DNA of 64,000 nucleotides from Mesocentrotus franciscanus (GCA_037976565.1 CP137685.1:21285032-21349031), one strand, 5' to 3'; positions 1-13,055 are shown, counted from the stretch's first letter. Numbers and translations: made by a program. The notes: generated by a model not told the origin, from the letters alone.

Positions 1-38
1 AAAATTATATGAGTTAATGCCCTTCTGGCTCCAAACAC
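1..38. repeat. Right arm of a short hairpin element
   Basis: Carries TTAATGCCCTTCTGGCTCC and AAACAC, the right arm of the hairpin family seen complete at 3478-3557 and 19129-19198. The left arm would lie before the window. Confidence 0.6.
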
Positions 39-231
39 ACAAATTGTTCTTTATTCATTTCTTCCTAATATTAAATCAAATTCAATTAACTAGAATAGGC
101 AACAGAGAAGGCGAAAATCCCTAGAGAAATGATAATTCTTGACCCCCCCCCCCCTTCATTTCAGGACTACACAGCCCTCAAATAAAGATATCTTTGCATG
201 TTTAACCAAGGAGTTACTTTGGAGTTTGGAG

Positions 232-660
232 CTATAAAGGCTTTAACTCTGTTAGATTGGTTAATGCCCTTCTTGCACCAAACAGACATTATGCACTACA
301 AACGGTGGACAGCCAAAAGTAGATTTGAAGGCAGACTGGCAACACACAATGAATGAGCACTGTGTTGCGTTGACAAATCACTTATTAACTTGCTTCAACA
401 GCAAAGCCTACCTCACAAATCAAATCAAATCTAAATGAAATCTGTTTGGAGCCGGAAAGGCATTAACTCCACGTCAACGTAATATGGATTAACAGTATTT
501 CAAAACCTTTCTGCCTCAAAACAAATATTATGTGCTACGAACTGAGGATCCCCAACAGTATATTTGAAGTCAGAGCGGCAACACACAATGAGAGGTCACT
601 GTGTTGCGTTGAAATATCACTCATTAACTTTCGTCAATAGAAAACTCATCTCACAGATCA
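232..660. repeat. Direct duplication, period about 238 bp
   Basis: Two related copies. The phrase GCAACACACAATGA followed by CACTGTGTTGCGTTGA occurs at about 339 and 577. Both copies begin beside degenerate arms of the 'ctggctccaaacag' hairpin family (213-290 and 437-530), so the duplicated unit may include that hairpin. Confidence 0.6.
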
Positions 661-1319
661 ATGTTTGAAAGTTCATCCCCTCTTTTATAAATACAAGGAT
701 ATGATTCCACAACTAATTGATTAATGATGATACGCGATGCATCACTGTTACTCACAAGTCTTGGTTAATGATTGATGTCAAAGGAGGAACCATTGAGATG
801 AAAAATTGGTAAACATCCTCATTTATTCCTCTAGAATTGTCTTTAAAAACTCCCTTGAAATCACAAGGTGATAGTAAAGATTTAAGTGAACTGAAAGAAA
901 ACATATGTTCTATTTTTAGTCAAATTTTAACTAAAGTTAATTGTTGTTAAGTTTAAGAGGAAACCATTAAGCTTATAGGCAGTTTCTCCGGGAGAACTGT
1001 AAGAGAAACAAAAAGCTGCATTTGAAATGCATGAGGGATGACTGTTGGGGATGTTACTGTATCTAATTTTGTAATAAGCTAACTGATAATCATAATCCTT
1101 ATTGAGATAATGGTATATATACTAGCTCTAAATACTTATATTATGGCTAGGGTTGCCTCTAGGATTATTTTACATTACCCCCAAAAAAAAAAAAAAAAAA
1201 AAAATGAAAAAATGAAAAATGAAAAATGAAAAGAACTAGATGGAACTTCAACTGCGCGCAGTCGAAAATGATGTCCTCCGCCATAGAGCAATTTTACAAA
1301 CCAAAACAGAAGCAATTTT

Positions 1320-2456
1320 TAATATTCAAGTTTGATAGTAATCCATTGATGGGTTCTCAGAATATCGTGATTACAAGCTATTTTTCATATACATGGCTCT
1401 GCAAAGTAAATTCCTGTCCTGAGTTTGATAGTAATCCATCTGTTGGTTCTAATTATAATGCGTTCACAAGCTATTTATATGCATACATAATGATTCTCAT
1501 GACTCTTAAATCTAATCAGTTCATTGGCTCTGCAAGATACATAAACATGTCTTGAGTTTGATGGTAATCTGTCTATCGGTTCTCAAGATAATGCGATCAC
1601 AAGCTATTTTCTAATACATAATAAGCCCCACGACTTTTGACCTTTGACCTCATGACCCTAAAATCTAATCAGTTCATTGGCTCTGCAAGATACATACATG
1701 TCTTGAGTTTGATGGTAATCCATCAACCGGTTCTAAGATAATGTGATCACAAGCTATTTTTGCATACATAATGAGCCCTGTGACCTTTGACCTTTAACCT
1801 TGTGACCCCAAAATCTAATCAGTTCATTGGCTCTGCAAGATACATACATGACCCAAGTTTGGCGGTAATCCATCAATCGGTTCTTGAGATAACGCGATCA
1901 CGAGCTATTTTTGCATACATAATGAGCCCTGTGACCTTTGACCTTTGACCTCGTGACCCCAAAATCTAATCAGTTCATTAGCTCTGCAAGATACATACAT
2001 GACCCAAGTTTGGCGGTAATCCATCAATCGGTTCTTGAGATAACGCGATCACGAGCTATTTTTGCATACATAATGGGCCCTGTGACCTTTGACCTTGGAC
2101 CTCGTGACCCCAAAATCTAATCAGTTCATTAGCTCTGCAAGATACATACATGACCCAAGTTTGGCGGTAATCCATCAATCGGTTCTTGAGATAACGCGAT
2201 CACGAGCTATTTTTGCATACATAATGGGCCCTGTGACCTTTGACCTTGGACCTCGTGACCCCAAAATCTAATCACTTCATTAGCTCTGCAAGATACATAC
2301 ATGACCCGAGTTTGGCGGTAATCCATCAATTGGTTCTTGAGATAACGCGATCACGAACGGGACGTGCGCGGATGTGCGTGCGTGCGCGGATATGCGCACG
2401 CGACGGACGGACAACCAGAAAACATAATGCCTCCGGCTACGTTGTAGCGGAGGCAT
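1320..2456 (+). repeat. 151-bp tandem array with DR1 motifs
   Basis: About eight units anchored by a 'gtttg.yggtaatcc' phrase at about 1330, 1431, 1557, 1707, 1858, 2009, 2160 and 2311. The right-hand units have a 151-bp period and are nearly identical; the left-hand units are shorter and diverged. Five units carry TGACCTTTGACCT (1638, 1781, 1932, 2083, 2234), often with a further spaced TGACC half-site. The array ends in a CpG-rich tail (2356-2420) and a small hairpin (ATGCCTCCG ... CGGAGGCAT, about 2427-2456) followed by A's, which suggests it is part of a retroposed or mobile unit. The repeated open frames inside it are a by-product of the repeat. Confidence 0.85.
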
Positions 2457-3477
2457 AAAAAAAAATGTTTTGAATGGGTTCCTGTATATATATTTTTAAA
2501 ATCTGACCTTTTATTTCTCAACTTCTATCTTAGAAGGATAAATTCGTGACGATTTATACACTCATTAAAAGATTTGTATTTTCTAAAAACCTTGCCAAAA
2601 ACTTCTTCTTCTTTCTACCATTCAAAAAAGTGTTTAAAAAGCCTTCCAAGAAATCAATGTCCTTCTATAAAATCAAACACCCTTTCTTTCACTTTTGAAA
2701 CACAAGACAATCTTCCCTTAACAACCTCCCTTTCCATACAGCTTTTCTACACCTGACGACCATATAAGCAAACATTCGTTCATACAATCAGTATACTTTC
2801 TCTTTGGACAAATCATATTTGCATAGGGTCAACCTACCTATAGCCTTGTCAACAACTCCCATTGCTAATAGATTGTAGCTACCTATATATGGACTTACTT
2901 AGGAAATACTCGCAAATACTACCATGGGAGCGTGTATCATGATCATGTTCTAATTGGTTTGCAAGTGGAAGTATATGTCTGCACACTATTAATGATTTGG
3001 GTTGAAATTTCAAATAATTTTTTTTTCAATGGACATGATTTTAAAAAATATGCTGAAATTGGCGAAATGGCAAATGGTCAAAAGAAGATTTTAACCCATT
3101 GACTAATTAATTTTCTAATTTCCCTAGGCTCTGAGATACAAGTTTTATTCAGTTTCCAGTGGCCATGAATAAAATTATAAATTATAAATTTCAAATCTGC
3201 ATTAAACTAAAGAACAGCCATTACTTCCCACTCCAGACTAAACTAGACTCCTAACTTCAATGTTTTTCTACAATTCATTGCCACTTTTAAAAGCACATGC
3301 TTTGCCCCCCTTCATTTCAACTCACTCGACCCTCCCCCCACCCTCCCCCACCCCCTCCCCAGTTGAGCCTGGCCTGGCCTGATGAATTTGCTGAGGAAAT
3401 CTTGATCTTGATTGAACATTTTTGTTCATTTTTTTTTTCCATTATAAATTAATTATCATTCACAAAACACATCCCAT

Positions 3478-3557
3478 CTGTTTGGAGCCAGAAGGGTGTT
3501 AACTCTGTGTAATTATATTAGAAATGATATTACTTAATACCCTTCTGGCTCCAAACA
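3478..3557. repeat. Short hairpin element
   Basis: Left arm CTGTTTGGAGCCAGAAGGG and right arm CCCTTCTGGCTCCAAACA pair over about 24 bp around an AT-rich loop. This is one of the clearest members of the family. Confidence 0.75.
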
Positions 3558-4382
3558 AGACAGTTATATGGTCAGGTCTGCAACAGTATAACCTCTACCC
3601 CGACAGAACTCTCTACTTTTTTCCTGCTCCCCCTCCTATTTTGCCAGACTTGGCCAGGTGAATCTGCGGAGTAAAATCCTGATCGTGATTAATGTTTGCC
3701 GTACATCAACAATGGCCGCAGATGGAGATAGGAAACTGGCTCTCTCGTCCCTCACTACGCTCTCGCTCAACTCGACGGCACGGCAGATTTGAAACACTAG
3801 ACGGGTGTCTCTGATACATAACAACGAGGGAGCACTAGACGAATACATCTACGCATAATGCTGTTCCAAGTATGCACCAAACATCGCGATGAAATATGCA
3901 TCGCCATCAAATAAACATCCAGTGCATGAAATATAGATGTGCTTTTGGCTATCAACTGCGACATAAGCCTAATAAAAAAGATGTGAATTACAGTGAATAT
4001 AATCTCTACATTTAATATTTGTCAATAATAGCAGGTGTAATAAATATGAGAAGTACTCATCCATATTAAAAAGCTTCATCGACTTGATGAGCCTGAGGTT
4101 TTCATTTTGAACAGCAAGTTAAATTGGCCATGACTATGCACATTACCTGATGAAAGTATATCAATAGCAACAATATTAATACACGCCAACATTAAAGATA
4201 AGAGGAAAGCATAGGTTTCCTGGCCATGCATGCTGACCCTGAAGAGCAAGAAGGGCATTATATCTACATGTATTTACAGTTATGTAAGCTACATCATACA
4301 TGTAACATCGTTCTGGCTCTCAGCAGTCAATATCATAAATCTATTACACTACCTCCTTGACTAATCACTAAATTGTTATTAC

Positions 4383-4385
<3 letters not shown>

Positions 4386-4414
<29 letters not shown>

Positions 4415-4470
4415 TGGATTGATATAGCGCCTTTTCCAAAGGATACAAGGCGTTGTATCTTCCCATAGTC
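4386..4470. repeat. (TAA)n followed by 'tatagcgcctttt' repeat fragment
   Basis: A TAA microsatellite joined to TTGGATTGATATAGCGCC, a dispersed repeat also represented at 55,754-55,900 (TATATAGCGC after an AAT run). It sits between two half-arms of the hairpin family (4308-4322 and 4484-4500), so it may have split one hairpin copy. Confidence 0.5.
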
Positions 4471-4833
4471 TTGTATTTCATCTGAGAGCCAGAAGGGCAT
4501 TGATTAATTTCCCTCTGCATGTCAATACAAATACTGTACAGATTACTTCAATAGTTGAGGGCCAAAAGGATGTTAACATGCCCCATTTCAACACAACAAA
4601 TGACTTCTACTCCCTTTAGCAAAACTAAAATCAATACCTTTAACCAAAGAATATCAACCTTTCTATATTTCTCAATGGATAATTAATTTTGATGTTGAAA
4701 ATAAAATATTCACATATTCTTCCTGTATTATAGAGCTTCCTTAAACCATTGAATCATGCTGGTAATGCCCTATACCAGCTCTCTGTTCAATATCTATAAT
4801 TTTCACATTTATAATCTTTGACCTTCCATATCA

Positions 4834-4903
4834 TGTTTGGAGACGGAAGGGCACTAACTCATCATTCAACACAGAGTTAATGCCCTTCTGGCTCCAACAG
4901 ATG
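4834..4903. repeat. Short hairpin element
   Basis: Arms TGTTTGGAGACGGAAGGGC and GCCCTTCTGGCTCCAACAG with AACTC/GAGTT extensions and a very short loop. Confidence 0.7.
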
Positions 4904-5344
4904 ATATATTAGATTGTCTACTGCATTGGGGCCTTTATTTTAAGGGCACTTCTATTTTTCAGTGTACTCTCTATGACAATCCATCATTAGCCAACAACAA
5001 AGCCTGATCAACAATTCAACTCCATATTTATAAAGGATGAAATATGCAAGGGGATGCCGCTCAAAGAGATCCAATGAATTAAAAATTGGATATTTCAATC
5101 AACCGCTTCAAACAAGGCATCTAGAAAGCCTTTATTGATATTGATTCTTTCAAAAGGTTCGTTCAGGGGCTTAATTCATGGATGAAAATTTAAAGGGAGG
5201 CTGGCTACACAGGAGGCAGCAGACAGTCTAGGTGCGTTTTCACAAGCCCGTATGAGTTTATGATGATACATGTGATAATAATTGAATAATACTTTGCCTT
5301 TCTTGTATGGCACATCTCACGTATGTCTCGTAGCGCTTCTAACT

Positions 5345-5895
5345 AAAGGACTTTGGATGTTATAACTCCGGCTATAGCTCTGGCAACCATAGCGCTCGGT
5401 GCATTCAAGGATAAATCCTGCCAGGTACCCACTTACTACACCTGGGTCAGGTGTAGCAGATGTAGATTCATGTCATGCAAAAGTACTGCAGTAGGGATTC
5501 AAACCCCTTACACCTTGATATTCAGTTTGGACTCTGGAGACGTATCCACTACATCACAACACCCCTACTTTATGGTCTTAGTTACCCAGGGTAGCCTCAT
5601 CAGCATTCATATGCCCTTCCAACGAGCCCTACAGTTCTCACTATCCCAGCATTGCCAGGTAACCATTTTATATACCTGGGTAGAGAGGGGCAAGGACGGG
5701 TAAAACACCTTGTCAAAGGATGTAAACAACAACTAACAAGGATCATACCTAGGACCTCTCTTAAAGAGTCAAGAGCCTTCACAACTACATTATACAGGAG
5801 AGTCACCACCTTTGCACATGGAGAACCCACTGCACTATTCGTTCAAGAGCAGGGGGAAACCTTGGTGTAGTGGTCCACCTGCACACCCCCAATCT
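5345..5895 (-). repeat. tRNA-derived SINE-like fragments
   Basis: On the minus strand, GTAGTGGATACG followed about 45 nt later by GGTTTGAATCCC (near 5495) resembles the A and B boxes of a tRNA-type RNA polymerase III promoter. The adjoining 'ttacccaggg..gcctcatcag..gccaggta' block recurs at 10,268-10,390. These are mobile-element remains rather than a tRNA gene, since no cloverleaf can be formed. Confidence 0.5.
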
Positions 5896-6649
5896 GTTAT
5901 ATCAGGAGGAGATACTCAAGGGTACAGTGATTCAGTTCGCTTTTAGCCACCCAGACACAGGTGACGCCACATACTTAATAATATTTGATGTTAACGATAA
6001 CCCCATGTGCACTTCAACGAATGTCACAAGCTAATCATATCCGCAGATTCTGCACTACAAAAGAGCAGGCTATTTTGTATTGTAGGGCAAGTGGGGATAC
6101 CCCTAGACAGACATATCACCCCCCACCAAGACTACTATTATATTGATGACAATTCAATTCTATTCTATTCTATTCTATTCTTTAACTGATCACAACATCT
6201 CCGCCCAATTATTGGTTAATTTGGTTTTATAATGGTATGCCCTCAAGAGAGTAATGTAATATTCAACAGCATCAGCTACTTCATGTGAAAGATAATTTTC
6301 CACTCTGAACCATCCTACTCTTTGTCATACACATATTCGTGGGAGTTAATCCTTTTCACATGGAAACAACCAGACAGACATTTCATCTCCATATTTCCTG
6401 GAAATGTGAAAACCATGTGGAATACTTCATGCACATTAAGCTAAAGATATACATAGTACATACACTGTACATGTATCCGTTGTGATACATCTGGGGGATG
6501 TTTTTGTGGCTGAAACATATATATACTAAACAACATTAAAAATTAATACACTTGATAAAGATTTAAACATATACACTCTACTGCATTCACAGGTGGTGCA
6601 CAAAATAAAATGCATATTGTCACAGATATAAACACTTCTGTATAACTCG

Positions 6650-6718
6650 TCTGTTGGAGTCAGAAAGGCATCAAGTCTGTGTAAAATACAAAAAGAAAGA
6701 CCTGCCAGCTCCAACAGA
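6650..6718. repeat. Short hairpin element (diverged)
   Basis: Arms CTGTTGGAGTCAGAAAGGC and CTGCCAGCTCCAACAGA surround a spacer of about 30 bp. It abuts the TTAA element beginning at 6731. Confidence 0.6.
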
Positions 6719-6730
6719 AGAAATGTTTAA

Positions 6731-7093
6731 AGATAACGACCAGTTCTGGTAATGTGATTGCATTGTGAAAGAAACGTTGTGGAATCGATCAGAAAAGGTT
6801 GATGATCTAGCATATAAGTATTGGTGTGTACTGCAAGGTTCTGGAATCATCAAAATGATAAGAAATTTGGCCCAGTCTTGGTAAAGTTATATGGGACTAT
6901 GCGACCACGTGCGCGATATCTATTTGGTCCCAATAGATATAATAATTTACCAAATATATCAATTAGTAGGCAGTTTCCCGGCAAAATGTGTATCATCACA
7001 TATTAGTCAAAACATATTCTTTCACATGATTGGTAATGAGAGCTTCCATTTCATTTTTTGAGAGAGGGGCGTTTCCAAAACTGGCCTTTACCT
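6731..7093. mobile_element. MITE with TTAA target duplication (family C)
   Basis: Flanked by TTAA at 6727-6730 and 7094-7097. Termini AGATAACGACCAGTTCTGG and CCAAAACTGGCCTTTACCT are inverted. The interior (ATCGATCAGAAAAGGTTGAT, CAAGGTTCTGGAATCATCAA) is shared with copies at 45,599, 47,231 and, inverted, 21,050. TTAA duplication is typical of piggyBac and Kolobok elements; the purine-starting ends fit Kolobok better. Confidence 0.75.
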
Positions 7094-7686
7094 TTAACCA
7101 AGTGCATCTAATCTACAAAGGTTACGAGTAGAACAACAGTAAACAAAACAGCAATTGCACGTGAAACAAATACACACAAACAACCAAACACAAATGGGAT
7201 GTATCAGTACACCGTGCATGCATGTTAGTATCATGATGGTATAGAGCAATGAAATTAGTATACCACTATATCAGAAACAAAAACAAAAATACAAATACTC
7301 TGATGATGGCATTAATGAAGATGATTTATCTTGTAATTTGAAAAGTGCTTTTTCATTACCAATACTCAATACACAAGGAAATTCATATGTGCTTTAATTA
7401 GGGCATATAAAGCAGCTGAAACAAATCAGCTTTACTTGAGCTTCTTTCAGAGTTCATCACGATATCGTCCATTCACTTTTCATTACAAATCAAATCAATC
7501 TCATTCCTTGTTTACAAAGTCCTCGCTAATTAGATACTATAAACCTTCTATTTCTTTCTTCTCTGTCTTGCTCATCTTATCTTCTTTTGGTCCTTTCTTC
7601 ATTCTTCTTTGTTCGTCTGTTAGGCTCTTCTTTATCATGTACTCTCTCTTATTCTCTTTACATTTTTTAAAAAGATGATTAAAAAT

Positions 7687-7919
7687 CAAACTACACTCTA
7701 AATGCATTGGAGTGGAAATTCACTCTTTGGAGAGTGATATTATGGATCACTTTATTTGGAGTGGAAATTCAAACTCACAAAAGTGGAATCCACTCTCAAA
7801 AGAGTAATTCAACCACTACTTTTGAGTGGTTGTCAGTATGATTTAGAGTGGATTCAAGTCCTAAGAAAGTGATTCCCTAGAAGGATTTCCACTCCTTGGG
7901 ATTAGAGAGTACTTGCAGT
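7687..7919. mobile_element. Inverted-repeat element rich in 'gagtggaa'
   Basis: Ends resemble each other in inverted orientation (ACTCTAA..GGAGTGGAAATTC against the complement of GGATTTCCACTCC..TTAGAGAGT). The interior repeats GAGTGGA/TCCACTC several times. No target duplication was resolved. Confidence 0.45.
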
Positions 7920-9929
7920 TTTCAAACAATGTACAGTTTTAAATCCTATTGTCACCCAGTATGTATGCCCATCAAATAGGGCCGATTCAGAAAAAAAACA
8001 TATTTGGATACTCATTTGAATTGGTCAAATACCCTGGCAATTAATGAGAAATAATAGTTTTGAATTATGAATGTCCAGTGGTACTGTTTAGTGTTTAGTC
8101 ATTACACTCTGCCAAAATGTTTACTATGGAGAAAAAAAAGACCATGTTCAAAACATTGTCCATACATCCTCATAGTAAGTTTCAAATAGAGCAAGGAAAT
8201 TATAATTCACACAGTAAATGTCCTTCATGCATAAAAGAATGGCAAGGTCCTATGATTTATCCCTATGGAACACCTACAAGTACACGTATATGCAGGCTAA
8301 CAATCTGATTATCAGAAGAATATAGATATTTCCAGGCCTCATCATAGAAATGGTGTTCCCCAAGGGTCTGTTACAGGTCCCATACTATTTCTTTTACATG
8401 ACTGCAATTAAGAGCATGATTTTTGTTATACATCTTCTTTTAAGAAACTACTCTGAATGGACGGACAATATTTTGATCATGAAATAAGGGGGAGTAAAAT
8501 CAGTTACGCAGTTGACCTAATTTTTTGATATACATGAAACTTAGCTATTTAGTTCTTCTCTTTTTGAAGATTATTTGAAAGCTTATACTCTCACAAGCTG
8601 AAATTTCATTTCTGAGTCAAGGTAAACTATAAACTTGTGCAACACCTGGATATATCATAAATTGTAAGACGTTGATAACTAGAGCAACGTACAAGGTCTG
8701 ATCATAACAAGTGGGTTGAATTTCACCCATATCATAATAGGGTATATATTGATGTTACAATAATATAGGAAATCAATTCCTTTTTTTTTTAGATAGTGCC
8801 CTAGTTCCTAATGATTTAAAGGATGTAAAGTAATACTTAATGTCAAGAATATTGATGAGGTACAGTAGGCAGTGCTCTTGTCATTTTTATGTTGTAGCCA
8901 TTTAAAATGCCTGGATCTACTAAGCAGCCTTACAAACAAAATGAAACATGATACTTAAAAGGTGCTGTGGAGGCTACAGTGGAATATCCCTCCAAAGTCA
9001 TTACAAAAATTTGTGGCACCCAGATAACCACATTAAACAAAAACCTGGTTAAATATTTGAATGGAGAAACAAAATGAAAATAGTAGGTTATTTAGCTACC
9101 ATGGCATGCCCCCACCTGCCTCTTAATGCAAACAAAATTATATTTTAGGTAAATTTCTCTCCAAAACAATGTTTTTACCTGATAGTCTGAAACTTATCAA
9201 CATATTTTTATAAGGTGTTACCTGAAGATTTATGGACAATTCAACCAGTTCTATTATAATTTCAGTTCTAAAAAAGAAAAAAATTGGATTTTATACGAAG
9301 AAGTACTGAGTATCGTTTTGGGTGTTTGTGTGTGTGGGTGTTTCTATTTTGCTGTTTGCTTTGTCGTTTAGCAAGCAGTTGGAAACATTGTATTTGCCAT
9401 GCAACATCAGGAAAGCTACTCCTTATGCATGTATCAGAAAGGTTGGTGCTAAATAGTACAACACACACACCTCACACATTATTACACAGTATTATTACCA
9501 GCAACAATGATGGAATGAGGATAGGGGAATAGGGGAGGAGAACAGTGAGGTGCATTTAGCGGATATCAGAGAAACTTGATAACCAGTCCACTGCATTGAC
9601 ATTGAAAACTCAAATAAAATTTAATCACCATCCACCAGATTACATACATTGTAAGATGGTATTTTGTTCACAGTTCATAGAAATTAATAGAAGTTCATGA
9701 GAGTATCTAATTATGCAGGTATTTCATTGAAGCAAGAAGGGTATGGTTCATATACATACTGCCTTTTTTCATGCAATATCAAAACACAACCAAAAACAAA
9801 TCTTGAATGTTTTTTTTCTCTCTTTAGAATCTATGATCTGTGGTCTAAATTTCTTCAATATTCAGTTTTTTCCCCACCATTCCCTTTTACCCCTCATTTC
9901 CCCCTCCTTCATCTACACTGTGTGTGAAC

Positions 9930-9984
9930 AGCCAGAAGAGTGTCAATCCAATTTCATAAGATAAACACCTTTCTGGCTGTGAGC
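9930..9984. repeat. Short hairpin element (diverged)
   Basis: GTGAACAGCCAGAAGAGTGT pairs imperfectly with ACACCTTTCTGGCTGTGAGC. Confidence 0.5.
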
Positions 9985-10267
9985 AGATAATATAATAGTG
10001 ACAAAATGGGCCAAGTCTAAGGTATAGTCATTGGCTGTCACATAAAATAAAAAAAATAATGAAAATTAGACACAAATTAATTTAAACAAAATTATTGATT
10101 TCCGTAAGTTCTTTGGTCTGATTCAAGCTTAAGTACTGAGCACTGACAGAATCACCAGGTATACACACACCTGTACCAAAACTGATGATGATATTGGTGC
10201 AGTATATACCAATATCATACCAAAATACCTTGCACTTTCCCAATGTTTTAAATATAATAATATAATA

Positions 10268-10740
10268 ATAATAATGTTGTTTACCCAGGGAAACCTCATC
10301 ACACTCAATGCTGTTCTTCCTGAGGGCCCTGCAATTATTATTACCCCAGCAATTGCCAGGTACCCATTTACACCTGCGTGGAGAGTGGCGCCTTAGCTAA
10401 ATGAAGTGGCTTGAAATGAAACCTCCAGAACGCAAAAGGCATAATAGTTAGTGATAATTGCGCATTAGAAGTTCTTTTTTTAACATATCTGAATATAAGT
10501 TTAGATAACAATACATTTAGCCTAATTGAGATAGTACATGTATTGACCAGCTCCACATCTTAATGATGTTGTTTACCTCTGTGTGATAAAATTATGATTT
10601 TCAATAATTATGCATTTTATCCGGACTACATTACCCTTAGCTACTTTAATGTCTTGACGGGCTAGGAATCGAACCCTCAACCCTTGGATTGAGTGTCAAG
10701 TGAATGAACCATTATATCACAACATCTCCACACGAAAAAG
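10268..10740 (-). repeat. SINE-like repeat with B-box
   Basis: The block TTTACCCAGGGAAACCTCATC ... GCCAGGTACCCATTTACACC is homologous to 5575-5690. On the minus strand GGTTCGATTCC (near 10665) is a good RNA polymerase III B box, as in tRNA-derived SINEs. The two parts are separated by about 250 bp of AT-rich DNA, so this may be two elements. Confidence 0.5.
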
Positions 10741-12604
10741 CGCAATCTGCGTTATGCAAGAGCTGTAATCCTGATACCCTAACCAAGGACATTAAAACTT
10801 AAAAGCTTTTATCACATTGTCCAAAGGGTTAACTTAAAAAAAGAAATGCATTAAATAACAATGCTCAAAGCTCACAGGGTAGTACATGTTATAACACAGC
10901 CAGGATTCCAGGACAAACAGAGGCACATATGGCCATGCAGCTGTGTTCCTCTGCTTATACAGGTAACACATGCGGAGGGGGGAAATGCATTTAAATTTTA
11001 AAAGCTACTCATGTTTTGGTATTGTTATGATAATATATCACAACGTGAGCACCCCAGGGGAAAAATCCCTTTAAAAAAAATTTATTTGTTTACAATTTTG
11101 GCATGTGTGTTATCAAATACTGGAGGCAAGCTTTCTTTTTTATAACACATACATGTAAATGCTAAACAAATTTTTTTTTGCTTCTAACTTTTCAAAAAAA
11201 GATATTTAATCCCTTTCAAATTTCACTTTAAAATGTTAAATATACCTTCAATGCTTTTTATCTTTCAACTTTACTTCTTGTAGCTCCTTTCAATACAGAA
11301 TTCATAAATTCAACGTATCTTCCTTTATGTGCCCCTCAATATCGGAGGGAATGCAATATATCGTCCAATTAGACGCAGGAAATCAGCACATTTTGACATA
11401 ATGCCAACAATGTTCAACATTGTGGGGTGCAACTGTCATTTGTAATTTCCTTGTTTTGAAGCAATATTAAATTCACATCTATTTCACACAGAAAATTGAA
11501 ATCTCAATCACATCTTTCTTGAAGAATTTGAAATAAACATTATTACAGTAAATTGAAGATAAAAAGGTGTCCTGTTTTAATAATAGAACTGTAAAACCAC
11601 TCTTTTCTGTTGCAGAATATTTGTATCATTATGATTTTTCAACATTGTCAATTTTCAAGACATTTATATGAATATTAGACTTAAAGAATTTATAGCAAAC
11701 TTACCACTTTATTATTTATAAGACCTACTGATATCAAAATAATTTTTTAATTCTACTATAGATTAATAAATCAAATTTAGCATCCATAAATTCAAGGGTA
11801 GGTTCAATACTTATATATTGGGAGTAAATGTGGGAAAACATCTTTCTGAAATTAAATTTGAAATAAAAATGACAAATAATGATAAAATGATAAGGCTGTA
11901 ATGAAATGAAAAATAATCGCAAAGGGTCGTGGGTTTTCAGTTTATAATAGTCGTATAATATTTAAGCATTATGCAGCCCTTTACAGAGTTGTCACTATAA
12001 CAATAAAACATTCATTCTCAGCACATTACAACAATTGTTGGATGAATAAATGATCAAATGAAGGCGACATCACTGCAGAAATGAATGAATATGGAATGAA
12101 TCATTTGTTCCTTCTGCCTCATCTTTCTGTCATAAATGTATACACATTCTCTGATAAGAAACAAAAAATTAAGTCTTGTTCCCCAACTATTCCTGCTCTT
12201 ACACAAAAAAAAAATGTAATACCGGTACTAAAATCCTTTAAATCATCAAATCTTAAACATGTGTATGACATGTATACATGTGTGTATGTTTACCATTCTT
12301 TCAATAAAATGTGCCTTCGGCCGCTTAAATTTCCAATAGAGGAATTAAAAGAAAATAAAAGATGTCTGATTGGCATTATTTATTGCGAGTGTTCTTTATT
12401 TAACCAACCTTTAAGCAATGCATGTGCTAGAATATTTGCAACATTTCATAGTTTAATGTGCAAATAGCCAATTTGTTTCCAGGAATTCAAAATGGTTCCT
12501 TCCAATTTTTCACCTACATGTAGCTTCTGATCACTATTCTTTTAATCATCTGAACACTGAAATTTTAATCATCTGAACACTGAAACAATGAAGTTTTTTT
12601 CAAA

Positions 12605-12868
12605 TGAAATTTGATTCTTGACGTCTATTATAATTAAAAGCTCATTTGGAAACAACAATGTTTTTGATCATTATAATAGACAAAAGAAGAGCATCATACT
12701 TTAGAAATAGACCCTTGAAAATCAGTTAGTGCCTATTCAAATTAGATTCTTGAAAGTCTATTATAATTAAAGCTCATTTGGAAACAAGAATGTTTTTGAT
12801 CAGTGTAATAGTGAAAACAGAGCATCACACTTTAGAATAAACCCCTTGAAAATCAGTTAGTGCCTATT
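12605..12868. repeat. Tandem duplication, period about 134 bp
   Basis: Two copies beginning GATTCTTGA..GTCTATTATAATTAAA (12611 and 12745) and ending CTTGAAAATCAGTTAGTGCC. A 23-bp doublet ('ttttaatcatctgaacactgaaa') sits just upstream. It lies 190 bp from BK exon 2a, on its intron-2 side. Confidence 0.75.
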
Positions 12869-13055
12869 TCAAAAAGTGGCACTTATGTTAGTACAGAGAT
12901 GTCATCTATCACAACAGAAAGGTGAAGCAGTGAAACTAAATTGAAATGAAATGGATTAAAATTAAATCATGAGGGAAAAAACGAATGGCACAACACTCTG
13001 ATGAGTAAGGAAGTCGTTAGGGCACTTCAATCTCTCGACAACGCGAGACACTTAC

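Larger units (their letters stand above)
1..13055 (-). other. BK gene intron 2 (partial), repeat-rich
   Basis: Downstream of exon 2a on the minus strand. No exon was found. It contains short hairpin elements, a 151-bp tandem array, SINE-like fragments, inverted-repeat elements and AT-rich unique sequence. Intron identity is inferred from the phase-2 donor at 13055 and from the missing remainder of the channel. Stretches 2.5-3.4, 7.9-9.9 and 10.8-12.5 kb hold no gene-like signal that I can support. Confidence 0.6.

Noticed and set aside
722..830. Possible third S1-like exon before a GTGAGT donor
   Set aside because: The reading FISMVPPLTSII is only loosely similar, the length and phase do not fit and no acceptor is convincing.
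1938..2458. Repeated 60-72-residue open frames, or a CRISPR-like array, at the 151-bp repeat
   Set aside because: The open frames simply repeat with the 151-bp unit. There are no short repeats with unique spacers, and the DNA is animal.
5480..5570. tRNA gene
   Set aside because: A- and B-box-like words are present but no cloverleaf or acceptor stem; it fits a SINE remnant.
12081..12467. 128-residue plus-strand open frame
   Set aside because: No domain, no splice context, and codon use like that of AT-rich random sequence.
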